Positions 6,801-14,166 of a stretch of DNA of 15,131 nucleotides are shown here, piece by piece (the stretch's first letter is position 1; every line of letters starts with the position of its first letter). The position numbers were made by a program, and so were the translations under genes. This stretch comes from Actinomycetota bacterium (GTDB lineage: Bacteria; Actinomycetota; Acidimicrobiia; Acidimicrobiales; JACDEA01): assembly GCA_013816725.1 (NCBI GenBank), contig JACDEA010000005.1:1-15131 (forward strand). The letters are read 5' to 3'. Below the pieces are notes generated by a model that saw only the letters and a program-made list of their open reading frames with translations, did no database searches and was not told where the DNA came from.

Positions 6801-7981
6801 ACCTCATGTGGCTCGTCGCCCGCCGCGAGATCCGCGAGCGGCTGCGGGCCCGGTCATTCCGGGTGGCGACGTTCATCTCGGTCGCCGCGGTCGTCGCGGC
6901 GATCGCGATACCCGCGTCGCGGGGTAACTCGACGGCGACCTACGACGTGGGCGTCGTGAACGCGGTGTCACCCGCCGAGGTCGACGCCGTCAAGGCCGTT
7001 GGTCCGGGCGTCGGGGTGAATCTCCGCGTGCGCGAGGTCGCCGACGCCGAACAAGCACGGGCGCAGCTGCGCGACGGCCGGCTCGATCTCGTGGTCGTCG
7101 GCACCGACGAGATCCTCACCAAACGGGCGCCGGATCAGGGCGACACGGGCAGCCGGGCCAGGCTCACCGCGGCGCTGAACACCACGGTGCGGCTCCAGCG
7201 CGCCCTGGGCCGGTCCCCCCAGGCGGCCGTCGTGCTGGACGCATTGCGTGAGCCAGTCGCCGTGCGCGGCGTGGAGCCGTCCGACGCCAGCACGGGCCAG
7301 CGCGTGACCGCGTTCTTCGGCGTACTGATGCTGTTCGTGTTCTTGCAGCAGTACGGCACGTGGGTGCTGATGGGCGTGATCGAGGAGAAGGCGTCGCGCG
7401 TGGTCGAGGTGCTGCTCGCCGCGGTGCCGCCCCGGCTGCTCGTGGCCGGCAAGGTCGTCGGCATCGGCGCGGTGGCACTGGTGCAGGGAATGATCGTGGG
7501 GGCGACGGCACTGATCGCCGCGCAAGCCACCGGCGCACACGTCTTCGAGGGGTCGTCGCGGTTCGCCATCGCGTGGACGCTGGTGTGGTTCGTCCTGGGT
7601 TACGGGTTGTATTCCTGGGTGTATGCCGCCATCGGGTCGCTCGTGTCGCGTCAGGCCGATGCGCAGAACGCGGCGTTCCCGGTGAGCATCCCCGTACTCG
7701 TCGGGTACATCGCGGCGACGAGCCTGCTCAGCGGAGGTGACCCGTCGCCGTTCGTGCGCGTGCTGGCGTTCCTTCCGCCGACCGCACCGATGGTGATGCC
7801 CATGTTGATCGGGCTGGGCAAGGTCGCCGTGTGGGAGATCCTGGTGTCGATGGGATTGGTGGCGGTGACCATCGCGCTCCTCACCCGCGTCGCCGGCGAC
7901 ATCTACGCGCGGGCCATCCTCCACTCGGGCCAGCGCCTGCGGCTGCGCCAGGTCTTGCGCCGCAACTTCAGCGCCGCGTAA
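6797..7981 (+). CDS. ABC-2 type exporter permease, NatB-like
   Basis: The 394-residue membrane protein has the ABC2_membrane_3/NatB plan: a cytoplasmic start with RREIRERLRARSFR, a first membrane helix at about 23-40, a large predicted extracytoplasmic region (about 45-170), then five or so hydrophobic helices from TAFFGVLMLFVFL onward. The cytoplasmic motif VIEEKASRVVEVLLAAV between helices is diagnostic of this family and contacts the ATPase. NatAB pairs export sodium in Bacillus; related pairs export drugs or peptides, and the substrate here is unknown. GTG at 6797 overlaps the ATPase stop (GTGA) and has GGGAGG at 6781-6786. The frame is open far upstream in the ligase region, which is antisense coding only. 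The stop lies 3 nt from the convergent leuS stop, leaving no room for a terminator. Confidence 0.87.
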   Translation: MNLMWLVARREIRERLRARSFRVATFISVAAVVAAIAIPASRGNSTATYDVGVVNAVSPAEVDAVKAVGPGVGVNLRVREVADAEQARAQLRDGRLDLVVVGTDEILTKRAPDQGDTGSRARLTAALNTTVRLQRALGRSPQAAVVLDALREPVAVRGVEPSDASTGQRVTAFFGVLMLFVFLQQYGTWVLMGVIEEKASRVVEVLLAAVPPRLLVAGKVVGIGAVALVQGMIVGATALIAAQATGAHVFEGSSRFAIAWTLVWFVLGYGLYSWVYAAIGSLVSRQADAQNAAFPVSIPVLVGYIAATSLLSGGDPSPFVRVLAFLPPTAPMVMPMLIGLGKVAVWEILVSMGLVAVTIALLTRVAGDIYARAILHSGQRLRLRQVLRRNFSAA

Positions 7982-7984
7982 TCC

Positions 7985-10411
7985 TCAGACGACGATATTC
8001 ACGAGCCGGGGCGGCCTGGCCACGATCTTCTTGGTCGAGGCGCCGTCGATCGCCTCCTGCACCTTGGGCGACGACAGCGCTAGCCGTTCGGCTTCGGCGT
8101 CGTCGATACCGGGGTCTACTTCGATGCGGTCGCGGACCTTGCCGTTGACCTGCACGACCATCGTCACCGATTGCAGCTTGGCCAGGTCGGGATCGGCCTC
8201 CGGCCAGCGCTGCGCGTGGATGTCGCCGCCAGGGTGTCGACGCTCCCATAGCTCGGCGGCGACGTGCGGCGTCATGGGCGCCAGCAGCAACAGCAGCGCA
8301 TCGACGGCCTCGTCGGTCGTTCCCTGCTTGTAGAGCAGATTGGTGAACTCCATGAGCGCGGCCACCGCGGTGTTGTACGACCACCGGTCGCAGTCGTCAC
8401 TGACCCGCTCGATGAGGCGGTGGGTGGCCCGGGTGACCTGGATGGCGTCGGCGTCCTCGCCTCGTGGCACGTTCGTGTCGGGGAGGGCGAGGCGCCACAC
8501 GCGCTGGAGGAAGCGCGCGCAACCGTCGATGATCTCGTCGGTTTGATCGCTCCAGTCGACGTCGTCGGCCGGCGGCCCCGCGAAGAGGTGGTAAAGGCGA
8601 AGCGCGTCGGCGCCGACCTTCTCGAAATACTGCGACGGAGCGACCAGGTTGCCCTTCGACTTCGACATCTTGGTGCCGCCCATGCGGATCATGCCTTGGG
8701 TGAAGAGCCGCTTGAAGGGTTCCCGCAGTTCGGGGGGGCCGATCCCGAGATCGGCGAAGGCCTTTGTGTAGAAGCGGGCGTACATCAGGTGCAGGATGGC
8801 GTGCTCGATGCCACCGATGTACTGGTCGACGGCCATCCACTTGTCGACCGCCGCGGCGGTGAAGGGCGCTTGCGGCGTCCACGGGTCGCAGAAGCGGAGG
8901 AAGTACCACGACGAGTCGACGAAGGTGTCCATCGTGTCGGTCTCGCGGCGGGCCGGCCCACCGCACGTGGGACACGCCGTATGCAGAAAGGCTTCGTGCG
9001 ACTTGAGAGGTGACTCACCCGTCGGCCGGAACTCGACGTCGTCGGGGAGCAGCACAGGAAGCTGCTCCGCCGGCACCGGCACGACGCCGTCGGTGTCGCA
9101 GTACACGACCGGGATCGGGCAGCCCCAGTAGCGCTGGCGCGATACGAGCCAGTCACGCAGGCGGTAATTGATCGTGCGCCGGCCGATGCCTTGCTTCTCG
9201 AGCCACTCGATGGCGGTGCGCTTGGCGTCGGTCACCTCGAGCCCGTCGAGCCACTCGCTGTTGATGGCGGGACCGTCGCCGGTGTAGGCCTCGCCGTCGA
9301 AGTCGGACGGCGGCTGAACCGTGCGGATGATCGGCAGGTCATAGGCCTTGGCGAAGTCCCAGTCGCGCTGGTCCTCGCCCGGCACGGCCATGATCGCCCC
9401 GGTGCCGTAGGTCATGAGGACGTAGTCGGCGATGTAGATCGGGACGGGGCGTCCGGTGAACGGGTTGGTGGCGAAGGCGCCGGTGAACGCGCCGCGCTTC
9501 TCCAGCGCGTTGTCGGTCGACTGGCGCTCCACGTCGGACGCATGCGAGACGCGGAGCTTGAAGTCGTCGACGTAGGCGCGCTGGTCGGGCGTGGTGATCT
9601 GGACGACGAGCGGGTGCTCGGGAGCGAGCACGACATAGGTCATCCCAAAGCTCGTGTCGGGACGGGTGGTGAACACGTGGATGGCCAGGCCGTCGTGGCC
9701 GTCGATCGCCAGCTTGAACTCGGCCCCTTCGGAGCGGCCGATCCAGTTGCGCTGCATGGTCTTGACCCGCTCGGGCCACTCCAGATTGTCGAGGTCGTCG
9801 AGCAGCTCGTCGGCGTAGTCGGTGATCTTGAAGAACCACTGCTCGAGGTCGCGCTTGGTGACGACGTCGCCCGAGCGCTCGCAGGTGCCATCGGCCAGCA
9901 CCTGCTCGTTGGCCAGCACGGTTTGGCAGCCGGGACACCAGTTGACCGGCGCGTTCTTCCGGTAGGCGATCCCCTGCTCGAGGAACCGCTGGAAGATGAC
10001 CTGGTTCCACTTCATGTACTCGGGGTCGTGGCTGCGGACCTCGCGGCGCCAGTCGTACATGGCGCCGAGGCGGCGGATGCTGCCCTTCAACTCCTCGATG
10101 CGGGCGTCGGTGAACGGGCGCGGGTGCGTCGCCGTCTTCAGCGCTGCGTTCTCGGCCGGGAGGCCGAAGCTGTCGAAGCCCATGGGCGACAGGACCGCAT
10201 AGCCCTGCATCGTGCGGTGGCGGACGATGAAGTCGCCGAATGTGTAGTTGCGCACGTGGCCCTGGTGCGCCGGCCCGCTCGGGTACGGATACATGCACAG
10301 CACGTAGAACTTTGGGCGCGGGTCGTCGTTGTCGACCTGGTACGCGCCCTGGTCGGCCCAGCGCGCCTGCCATTTCTCCTCGATGAGCGGTGGTTCATAG
10401 GCCTCGGCCAT
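7985..10411 (-). CDS. leuS: Leucyl-tRNA synthetase
   Basis: The 808-residue class Ia synthetase charges tRNA-Leu with leucine in the cytoplasm. The HIGH motif is HQGH (49-52) within YPYPSGPAHQGHVRNY, and the KMSKS loop is intact (581-585). The CP1 editing domain shows TTRPDT (248-253) and GTGAIMAVPGEDQRD (337-350), including the Asp that anchors the mischarged amino group. Cysteines in CPGC (159, 162) and CPTC (480, 483) look like zinc-binding knuckles. Length is in the bacterial range, with no break. ATG at 10411 has no Shine-Dalgarno but has TACGAT 6 nt upstream, suggesting a leaderless message. In many actinobacteria leuS lies between rsfS/nadD and comEA; here it keeps that strand and order but is separated from both by plus-strand genes. 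Confidence 0.98.
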   Translation of the reverse strand: MAEAYEPPLIEEKWQARWADQGAYQVDNDDPRPKFYVLCMYPYPSGPAHQGHVRNYTFGDFIVRHRTMQGYAVLSPMGFDSFGLPAENAALKTATHPRPFTDARIEELKGSIRRLGAMYDWRREVRSHDPEYMKWNQVIFQRFLEQGIAYRKNAPVNWCPGCQTVLANEQVLADGTCERSGDVVTKRDLEQWFFKITDYADELLDDLDNLEWPERVKTMQRNWIGRSEGAEFKLAIDGHDGLAIHVFTTRPDTSFGMTYVVLAPEHPLVVQITTPDQRAYVDDFKLRVSHASDVERQSTDNALEKRGAFTGAFATNPFTGRPVPIYIADYVLMTYGTGAIMAVPGEDQRDWDFAKAYDLPIIRTVQPPSDFDGEAYTGDGPAINSEWLDGLEVTDAKRTAIEWLEKQGIGRRTINYRLRDWLVSRQRYWGCPIPVVYCDTDGVVPVPAEQLPVLLPDDVEFRPTGESPLKSHEAFLHTACPTCGGPARRETDTMDTFVDSSWYFLRFCDPWTPQAPFTAAAVDKWMAVDQYIGGIEHAILHLMYARFYTKAFADLGIGPPELREPFKRLFTQGMIRMGGTKMSKSKGNLVAPSQYFEKVGADALRLYHLFAGPPADDVDWSDQTDEIIDGCARFLQRVWRLALPDTNVPRGEDADAIQVTRATHRLIERVSDDCDRWSYNTAVAALMEFTNLLYKQGTTDEAVDALLLLLAPMTPHVAAELWERRHPGGDIHAQRWPEADPDLAKLQSVTMVVQVNGKVRDRIEVDPGIDDAEAERLALSSPKVQEAIDGASTKKIVARPPRLVNIVV

Positions 10412-10417
10412 GCGGCG

Positions 10418-10423
10418 ATCGTA
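10418..10423 (-). promoter_or_regulatory. Probable -10 box (TACGAT) of leuS
   Basis: TACGAT on the minus strand lies 6 nt before the leuS ATG. The same hexamer at the same spacing precedes the LLM gene at the right end of the window, and no ribosome site is present at either. The match is direct; leaderless initiation is inferred. Confidence 0.5.
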
Positions 10424-10505
10424 GAGCGTCGCCTGTTACACCCCGTCGGTACCGTGGGAACGTGTGTGCGAGCGCCGCTGCAAATCCGGCTCGAAACCCC
10501 GCTGA

Positions 10506-10511
10506 TAAAGT
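10506..10511 (+). promoter_or_regulatory. Possible -10 box (TAAAGT) of tRNA-Ala
   Basis: TAAAGT fits TAnnnT and ends 13 nt before the mature 5' end of the tRNA, which would give a short leader for RNase P to remove. No clear -35 box was found. Another TAnnnT (TACCGT, 10450-10455) lies further upstream. Confidence 0.42.
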
Positions 10512-10524
10512 GATCGTTCCCCTT

Positions 10525-10597
10525 GGGGCTGTAGCTCAATTGGTAGAGCGCTTCGATGGCATCGAAGAGGTAGCGCGTTCGATCCGCGTCAGCTCCA
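10525..10597 (+). tRNA. tRNA-Ala (anticodon GGC)
   Basis: A complete 73-nt cloverleaf can be folded by hand. The acceptor stem is GGGGCTG with CAGCTCC (10590-10596), D-stem GCTC/GAGC, anticodon stem CTTCG/CGAAG around the loop ATGGCAT, a 5-nt variable loop, and T-stem GCGCG/CGCGT around TTCGATC. The anticodon is GGC, reading GCC/GCU alanine codons. The third acceptor pair is G-U, the alanyl-tRNA synthetase identity element, and positions 32/38 are A/U as in other tRNA-Ala(GGC). The discriminator is A (10597). CCA is not encoded and must be added. No intron interrupts it. A PD-(D/E)XK endonuclease gene of the group I intron family starts 25 nt downstream. Confidence 0.97.
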
Positions 10598-10622
10598 CTT
10601 GCCCCCCTAGGCCTCGTGGCGA

Positions 10623-11138
10623 GTGGTGACGCCTTCAGAGGTTGGTGCCCGGGCCGAGCTCGAGGTCGCCACTGCGCTGGCCCGGGCCGGCTTTGCCGTG
10701 TACCTCCCGCTTCTCAACGGCCACGGCCGCGTCGATCTCGTCTTCGAGGGCGCCGACGGGATGCTGAAGCGAGCGCAGTGCAAGACGTCCCGGCTGAAGG
10801 ACGGCTGTATCAGCTTCCGCACGTGCAGCAATACGGGCAACGTCCCCGCCGACTACCGGGGCCAGATCGACGTCTTCGCCGTGTACTCGCCGGAGATGGA
10901 CGCTGTGTACGTCGTTCCGGTCGATGACGTCGGAACCCGGTACGGCTACTTGCGCGTCGACAAGCCACGTAGCAGCCAGCAGCAAGGGATCCGCTGGGCC
11001 GAGCCGTATCGGCTCGACCACCTCGTGGCGCGGCACAGTAAAGCCGATGGCCACCCGCCGCCGCGTGCTCGGACTCACCGCCGCCCTCATCACGCTCGCC
11101 GGCGCCTGCTCGTCGGCGCCAGGCGGCTCCGAACGTGA
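10623..11138 (+). CDS. PD-(D/E)XK endonuclease, group I intron (I-SspI)-like
   Basis: The 171-residue protein shows the pattern of the small nuclease family typified by I-Ssp6803I. There is an N-terminal helix with conserved Glu (E12/E14 in GARAELEV), then GRVDLVF with D38, then the variant catalytic QCK (52-54) instead of (D/E)xK, and then CSNTGNVPADYRGQIDVFAVYSP, a block characteristic of the family. Founding members are homing endonucleases encoded in group I introns of tRNA genes; many relatives are free-standing with unknown function. The start is GTG at 10623 or 10626; neither has a good ribosome site. The gene begins 25 nt after an intact tRNA-Ala and may share its transcript. The last 30 or so residues are Arg/His/Pro-rich and overlap the next gene by 92 nt, so the folded domain probably ends near residue 138. 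Confidence 0.8.
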   Translation: MVTPSEVGARAELEVATALARAGFAVYLPLLNGHGRVDLVFEGADGMLKRAQCKTSRLKDGCISFRTCSNTGNVPADYRGQIDVFAVYSPEMDAVYVVPVDDVGTRYGYLRVDKPRSSQQQGIRWAEPYRLDHLVARHSKADGHPPPRARTHRRPHHARRRLLVGARRLRT

Positions 11139-12297
11139 GTCCGGTCCGGCGTGGGTCGACGCGTGGCAGGCGGCGCCGTCGGGCGTGGTCCCCCACCGGT
11201 GCGCCACGTCGAGCGCGGTTTCGGCGTTTCCGAAGAACGCCGCGAGGCCACAAACGCTCCGCTTGTCGATCAGACCGTCCGTCGCCGGCGACGCCGTCCG
11301 CGTGCGTCTCTCGAACCGGCTCAGCGACACCGCGCTCGAGGTTCGCCACGTCACCGTCGGCCAACACGAGGACGGCGCGACGGCCGCAAGCGGAACCCTC
11401 CGCGACGTGCTGTTCGCCAGCTCCCGGGCTGTCAGCGTTCCGCCCCGCGGAGACACGCTGAGCGATGCGACGGTCATCGCCGTGACTCCCGACCGGCTCG
11501 TCACCATCTCGATCGCCGTCGCGTCGGGCGGTCCGCTCACGTGGCACGCCGACGGACCGGCCTTGGCCTATGCCACCCGACCCGGCCGCGGCGACGTCAG
11601 CACCGCCGCCGCGGCCTCGGCGTTCACCGAGCGCCTGCCCTCGGCTGCTGTCGTGACCGGGCTCCAGGTGCACACACCCCGGCCGACCAAGGCCATCGTC
11701 GCCCTCGGCGACTCATTCACCGACGCCGGGACCATCGCCCCGACCGACCGCTGGCTCGACATCATCGGTGAGCGACTGAAGCGGCGCGGTGTAACCCGGG
11801 CCCTCCTCAACGCCGGGATCACCTGCAACCGGCTGCTGCACTCGTCTCCCGGCGGCGGTCCCGATGCGTCCACCCGGTTTGCCGCCGACGTGCTGAACAA
11901 GGAGGGCGCCTCGCACGTCGTCCTCTTCGAAGGGACCAACGACCTCGTCAGCGGCGCACAGTCCGATGCGCTGATCGCGGCCATCGGCGAACTGGCCGCA
12001 CGGGCGCGCTCCGCCGGTCTCCGCGCCATCGGCGCCACGGTGTTCCCGCGGAACGGTGCACCGCCAAACGAGCGCGCCCAACGGCAAGCCTTGAATCGCT
12101 GGATCCGCACCACCGACGCGCTCGACGGTTACCTCGACTTCGACCGGGTCATCCGTGACCCCGCCGATCCCGACCGCATCAACCCCGCGTACAACGCCGA
12201 CGGCGTCCACGTGAACGCGAGGGGTAGGCGGGCGATGGGGGCGGGCGTCAACCTTTCGCTGTTCTCCAATCCTCGCAACGCGGCGGCCGGGTTGTAG
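11047..12297 (+). CDS. Exported SGNH/GDSL-family hydrolase lipoprotein
   Basis: The 416-residue protein starts with a signal peptide, TRRRVLGL followed by a hydrophobic run and the lipobox LAGAC (Cys21). The twin arginines suggest Tat export and lipid anchoring. Residues about 35-210 form a beta-rich accessory region of the type found before GDSL domains. The catalytic domain carries block I GDSFTDAG (nucleophile S223), the block II glycine in NAGIT (G257), block III EGTNDL (N298) and block V DGVHVN (D385, H388), a complete SGNH set. It is expected to deacylate a lipid or polysaccharide ester outside the cell; the substrate is unknown. ATG 11047 is required for the signal peptide and lies inside the end of the endonuclease gene (92-nt overlap, different frame), with no Shine-Dalgarno. 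A patatin gene follows after 113 nt. Confidence 0.86.
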   Translation: MATRRRVLGLTAALITLAGACSSAPGGSERESGPAWVDAWQAAPSGVVPHRCATSSAVSAFPKNAARPQTLRLSIRPSVAGDAVRVRLSNRLSDTALEVRHVTVGQHEDGATAASGTLRDVLFASSRAVSVPPRGDTLSDATVIAVTPDRLVTISIAVASGGPLTWHADGPALAYATRPGRGDVSTAAAASAFTERLPSAAVVTGLQVHTPRPTKAIVALGDSFTDAGTIAPTDRWLDIIGERLKRRGVTRALLNAGITCNRLLHSSPGGGPDASTRFAADVLNKEGASHVVLFEGTNDLVSGAQSDALIAAIGELAARARSAGLRAIGATVFPRNGAPPNERAQRQALNRWIRTTDALDGYLDFDRVIRDPADPDRINPAYNADGVHVNARGRRAMGAGVNLSLFSNPRNAAAGL

Positions 12298-12355
12298 TAA
12301 ACGCCCGTCTGCCGAGCATCTCGGCAACGGCGTGCGTAACACGATCGGACGCTAC

Positions 12356-12377
12356 CAATGGCACGAACGGGCCATTG
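12356..12377. repeat. 7-bp inverted repeat upstream of the patatin gene
   Basis: CAATGGC (12356-12362) and GCCATTG (12371-12377) are perfectly complementary around an 8-nt loop, in the 113-nt gap between the lipoprotein and patatin genes. It could be a weak terminator or an operator. No T-tract follows. Confidence 0.3.
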
Positions 12378-12410
12378 CGGCGCGATCGGACATCGGCGCA
12401 GGGTGATGGC

Positions 12411-13280
12411 ATGCCGGAAACGGTGTTTGTCCTCGGGGGCGGGGCCAACCTGGGCGCGACCCAGGTGGGCATGCTGCGCGCGCTGCTCGAGCGGGGCATC
12501 CGGCCCGATGCGGTCGTCGGTTGCTCGGTCGGCGCCATCAATGGCGCCGTCTTCGCCTGCGACCCGACGGCCGACGGCGTCGAGCGACTCGAGACACTGT
12601 GGCGCAACCTCGATGGCGGCACGATCTGCCCGCCCGGACGGCTGAACGCGCTGTGGCTCATGACGCGCCGCTATCGCGCCCTGGAGAACAACGACGGCTT
12701 GCGGCGGTTGCTCGAACGCCATATTGGCGGCGCCCGCTTCGAGGATTGCAGCGTGCCGCTGCACGTCGTGGCCACCTCGATGACCAGTGGGGGCGAGCAC
12801 TGGTTCTCCACCGGCCCGTTGGTGCCGCCGCTCCTGGCCTCGGCCGCCATTCCCGCCGTGTTCCCGCCCGTCATCATCGACAACGAGGCGTTCATCGACG
12901 GCGCCGTCGTCAACAACGTGCCGATCTCGCAGGCTTATGCGCTGGGTGCGAAGCGCGTCGTCGTGCTCCACGTCGGCAACTTCAGCCGCCCCAGGCGCCC
13001 GCCCCGCCGACCCATCGAGGCGCTCATCCAGTCGTTCTCGATAGCGCGCAACCACCGGTTCGAGTTGGAGTCGAGCCGACCCCCCACCGGCGCGCAGTTG
13101 CTCGTTCTACCCGCCGTCGATCCCGGCGCCGACCTCGGTTATCACGACTTCAGCCGGGCCCACGTGCTGATCGAGCGCGCTTACCGCCTGGCGGCGGACT
13201 TCCTCTCGGCCGAGTCCGTGCCCGCCTCAGGTGACCAACCGACGACCGGGGCGTCGGCCCACAATCTCTCGAGGTCGTAA
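12411..13280 (+). CDS. Patatin-like phospholipase (RssA-type)
   Basis: The 289-residue protein has all patatin hallmarks: the glycine-rich oxyanion loop GGGANLG (9-15), the nucleophile elbow GCSVG (37-41, S39), and the catalytic Asp in the DGA triad FIDGAVVNN (D163). These predict a Ser-Asp dyad acyl hydrolase acting on phospholipids or other acyl esters. There is no signal peptide or obvious membrane helix, so it is probably cytoplasmic or membrane-associated, as in RssA-like proteins. ATG 12411 was chosen because homology begins directly with PETVFVLGGG and AGGG (12400-12403) lies 7 nt upstream; an ATG is not available closer. The C-terminal tail after RLAADFL runs 100 nt into the opposite-strand rsfS gene. 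CBASS-type patatin effectors were considered, but no nucleotide cyclase is nearby. Confidence 0.87.
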   Translation: MPETVFVLGGGANLGATQVGMLRALLERGIRPDAVVGCSVGAINGAVFACDPTADGVERLETLWRNLDGGTICPPGRLNALWLMTRRYRALENNDGLRRLLERHIGGARFEDCSVPLHVVATSMTSGGEHWFSTGPLVPPLLASAAIPAVFPPVIIDNEAFIDGAVVNNVPISQAYALGAKRVVVLHVGNFSRPRRPPRRPIEALIQSFSIARNHRFELESSRPPTGAQLLVLPAVDPGADLGYHDFSRAHVLIERAYRLAADFLSAESVPASGDQPTTGASAHNLSRS

Positions 13281-13603
13281 TACCGGCGCACTGCGTCCAG
13301 GAACACGTGCACGACGAAATCGCCGTAGTCGAGCAGTACCCAGCGGGCGTCACCCAAACCCTCGACCCGGATCGGGCCGGGCCCGCCGACGGCCTTGACC
13401 TTCTCCTCGATCTCCTCGGCGATCGTGCGCACCAGCCGCTCGTTGGACGCGCTGGTGATCACAAAGGCGTCGGTGATGGCGAGAACGCTGCCGACCTCGA
13501 GGATGACCGTGTCCTCGCCCTTCTTGTCCGCCGCGGCACGGGCTGCCACCCTGGCCAGCTCGCGAACGTCGTCGAGGCTGGCCGCCGATTTACGTGATGT
13601 CAT
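13181..13603 (-). CDS. rsfS: Ribosome silencing factor RsfS
   Basis: The 140-residue protein matches RsfS/Iojap (DUF143). Typical blocks are DTVILEVGSVLAITDAFVI, the SNERLVRTIAEEIEEKV helix, VEGLGDARWVLLDYGDFVVH and the terminal FLDAVRRYYDLERLWADAP. RsfS binds ribosomal protein uL14 and blocks joining of the 50S and 30S subunits under starvation. Most family members stop soon after the LERLW block; this one has about 24 extra polar residues, and that tail is encoded antisense to the end of the patatin gene. The ATG overlaps the nadD stop (ATGA), so translation is probably coupled to nadD. The rsfS-nadD pairing is conserved in many bacteria. Confidence 0.96.
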   Translation of the reverse strand: MTSRKSAASLDDVRELARVAARAAADKKGEDTVILEVGSVLAITDAFVITSASNERLVRTIAEEIEEKVKAVGGPGPIRVEGLGDARWVLLDYGDFVVHVFLDAVRRYYDLERLWADAPVVGWSPEAGTDSAERKSAARR

Positions 13604-14166
13604 CCGCCGACAGCGTACAGACCCCGCTCGCGTATACAGCGGAGCGCGCCGTCGGGGACGAGAAATCGCACGGACCGACCTTCGGCCATGCGGTGGCGCA
13701 GGGCCGAACCCGAGACGTCGAGCGCGGGAATCTCCACCACCCGGGAGTGCACCGGGGCCACGCCGCCTGGGCGGGTCACGACTACCAGCTGGGCCAAGCG
13801 GCGCACGTCGTCGCTGCGTACCCACGTATCCAGGTCGACGTCGGCGCCGACGATCAGGAACAACTCGCGGCCGAGTTCGGTCAGCTCGGTGAGCGTGTCG
13901 GCCGTATAGGACGGACCGCCCCTATCGATCTCGATGCCGCTGGCTTCGAGACCATCGACGTCGGCCACCGCGGCCTCGACCATCGCCAGACGGTCAGCGG
14001 CGGGCGTCACCGGCCGCGCGCCGACCTTCTGCCATGGCTCGTTGGCGACCACAAGCAGAACGCGATCGAGATCGAGGGCGCGGCGGACGTCGAGCGCCGC
14101 GAGCAGGTGCGCGATGTGGGGCGGGTCGAACGTGCCGCCCAGTACGCCCAGCCGCTCGACGATCAC
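13600..14166 (-). CDS. nadD: Nicotinate-nucleotide adenylyltransferase
   Basis: The 188-residue enzyme joins ATP with nicotinate mononucleotide to make deamido-NAD in the cytoplasm, the penultimate step of NAD synthesis. The nucleotidyltransferase signature GGTFDPPHIAHL is at 10-21, with PWQK and the GADVDLDTW substrate region in the middle and VSGSALRHRMAEG followed by the RFLVPD and YI-type terminal helix (here CIRERGLY) at the end, equivalent to the ISSTxIR motif. Length is normal for bacterial NadD. The start is a GTG at 14166 that overlaps the upstream LLM gene stop (GTGA), and the stop overlaps the rsfS ATG, so all three are probably one operon with coupled translation. Confidence 0.96.
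   Translation of the reverse strand: MIVERLGVLGGTFDPPHIAHLLAALDVRRALDLDRVLLVVANEPWQKVGARPVTPAADRLAMVEAAVADVDGLEASGIEIDRGGPSYTADTLTELTELGRELFLIVGADVDLDTWVRSDDVRRLAQLVVVTRPGGVAPVHSRVVEIPALDVSGSALRHRMAEGRSVRFLVPDGALRCIRERGLYAVGG

Noticed and set aside
10390..10629. Open frame of about 79 codons spanning the tRNA, with a TACCGT box 6 nt before an in-frame GTG at 10462
   Set aside because: Its centre is simply the tRNA-Ala read as protein (GAVAQLVER-type), a known artefact. There is no independent sign of coding.
10623..13280. Nuclease plus patatin as a CBASS-like or other abortive-infection system
   Set aside because: No nucleotide cyclase, sensor or other defence partner is present. The patatin lacks extra sensing domains and the genes between are ordinary secreted hydrolases.
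10525..13280. Integrative element inserted at tRNA-Ala
   Set aside because: No integrase, no second copy of the tRNA 3' end and no flanking direct repeat were found by reading the window.
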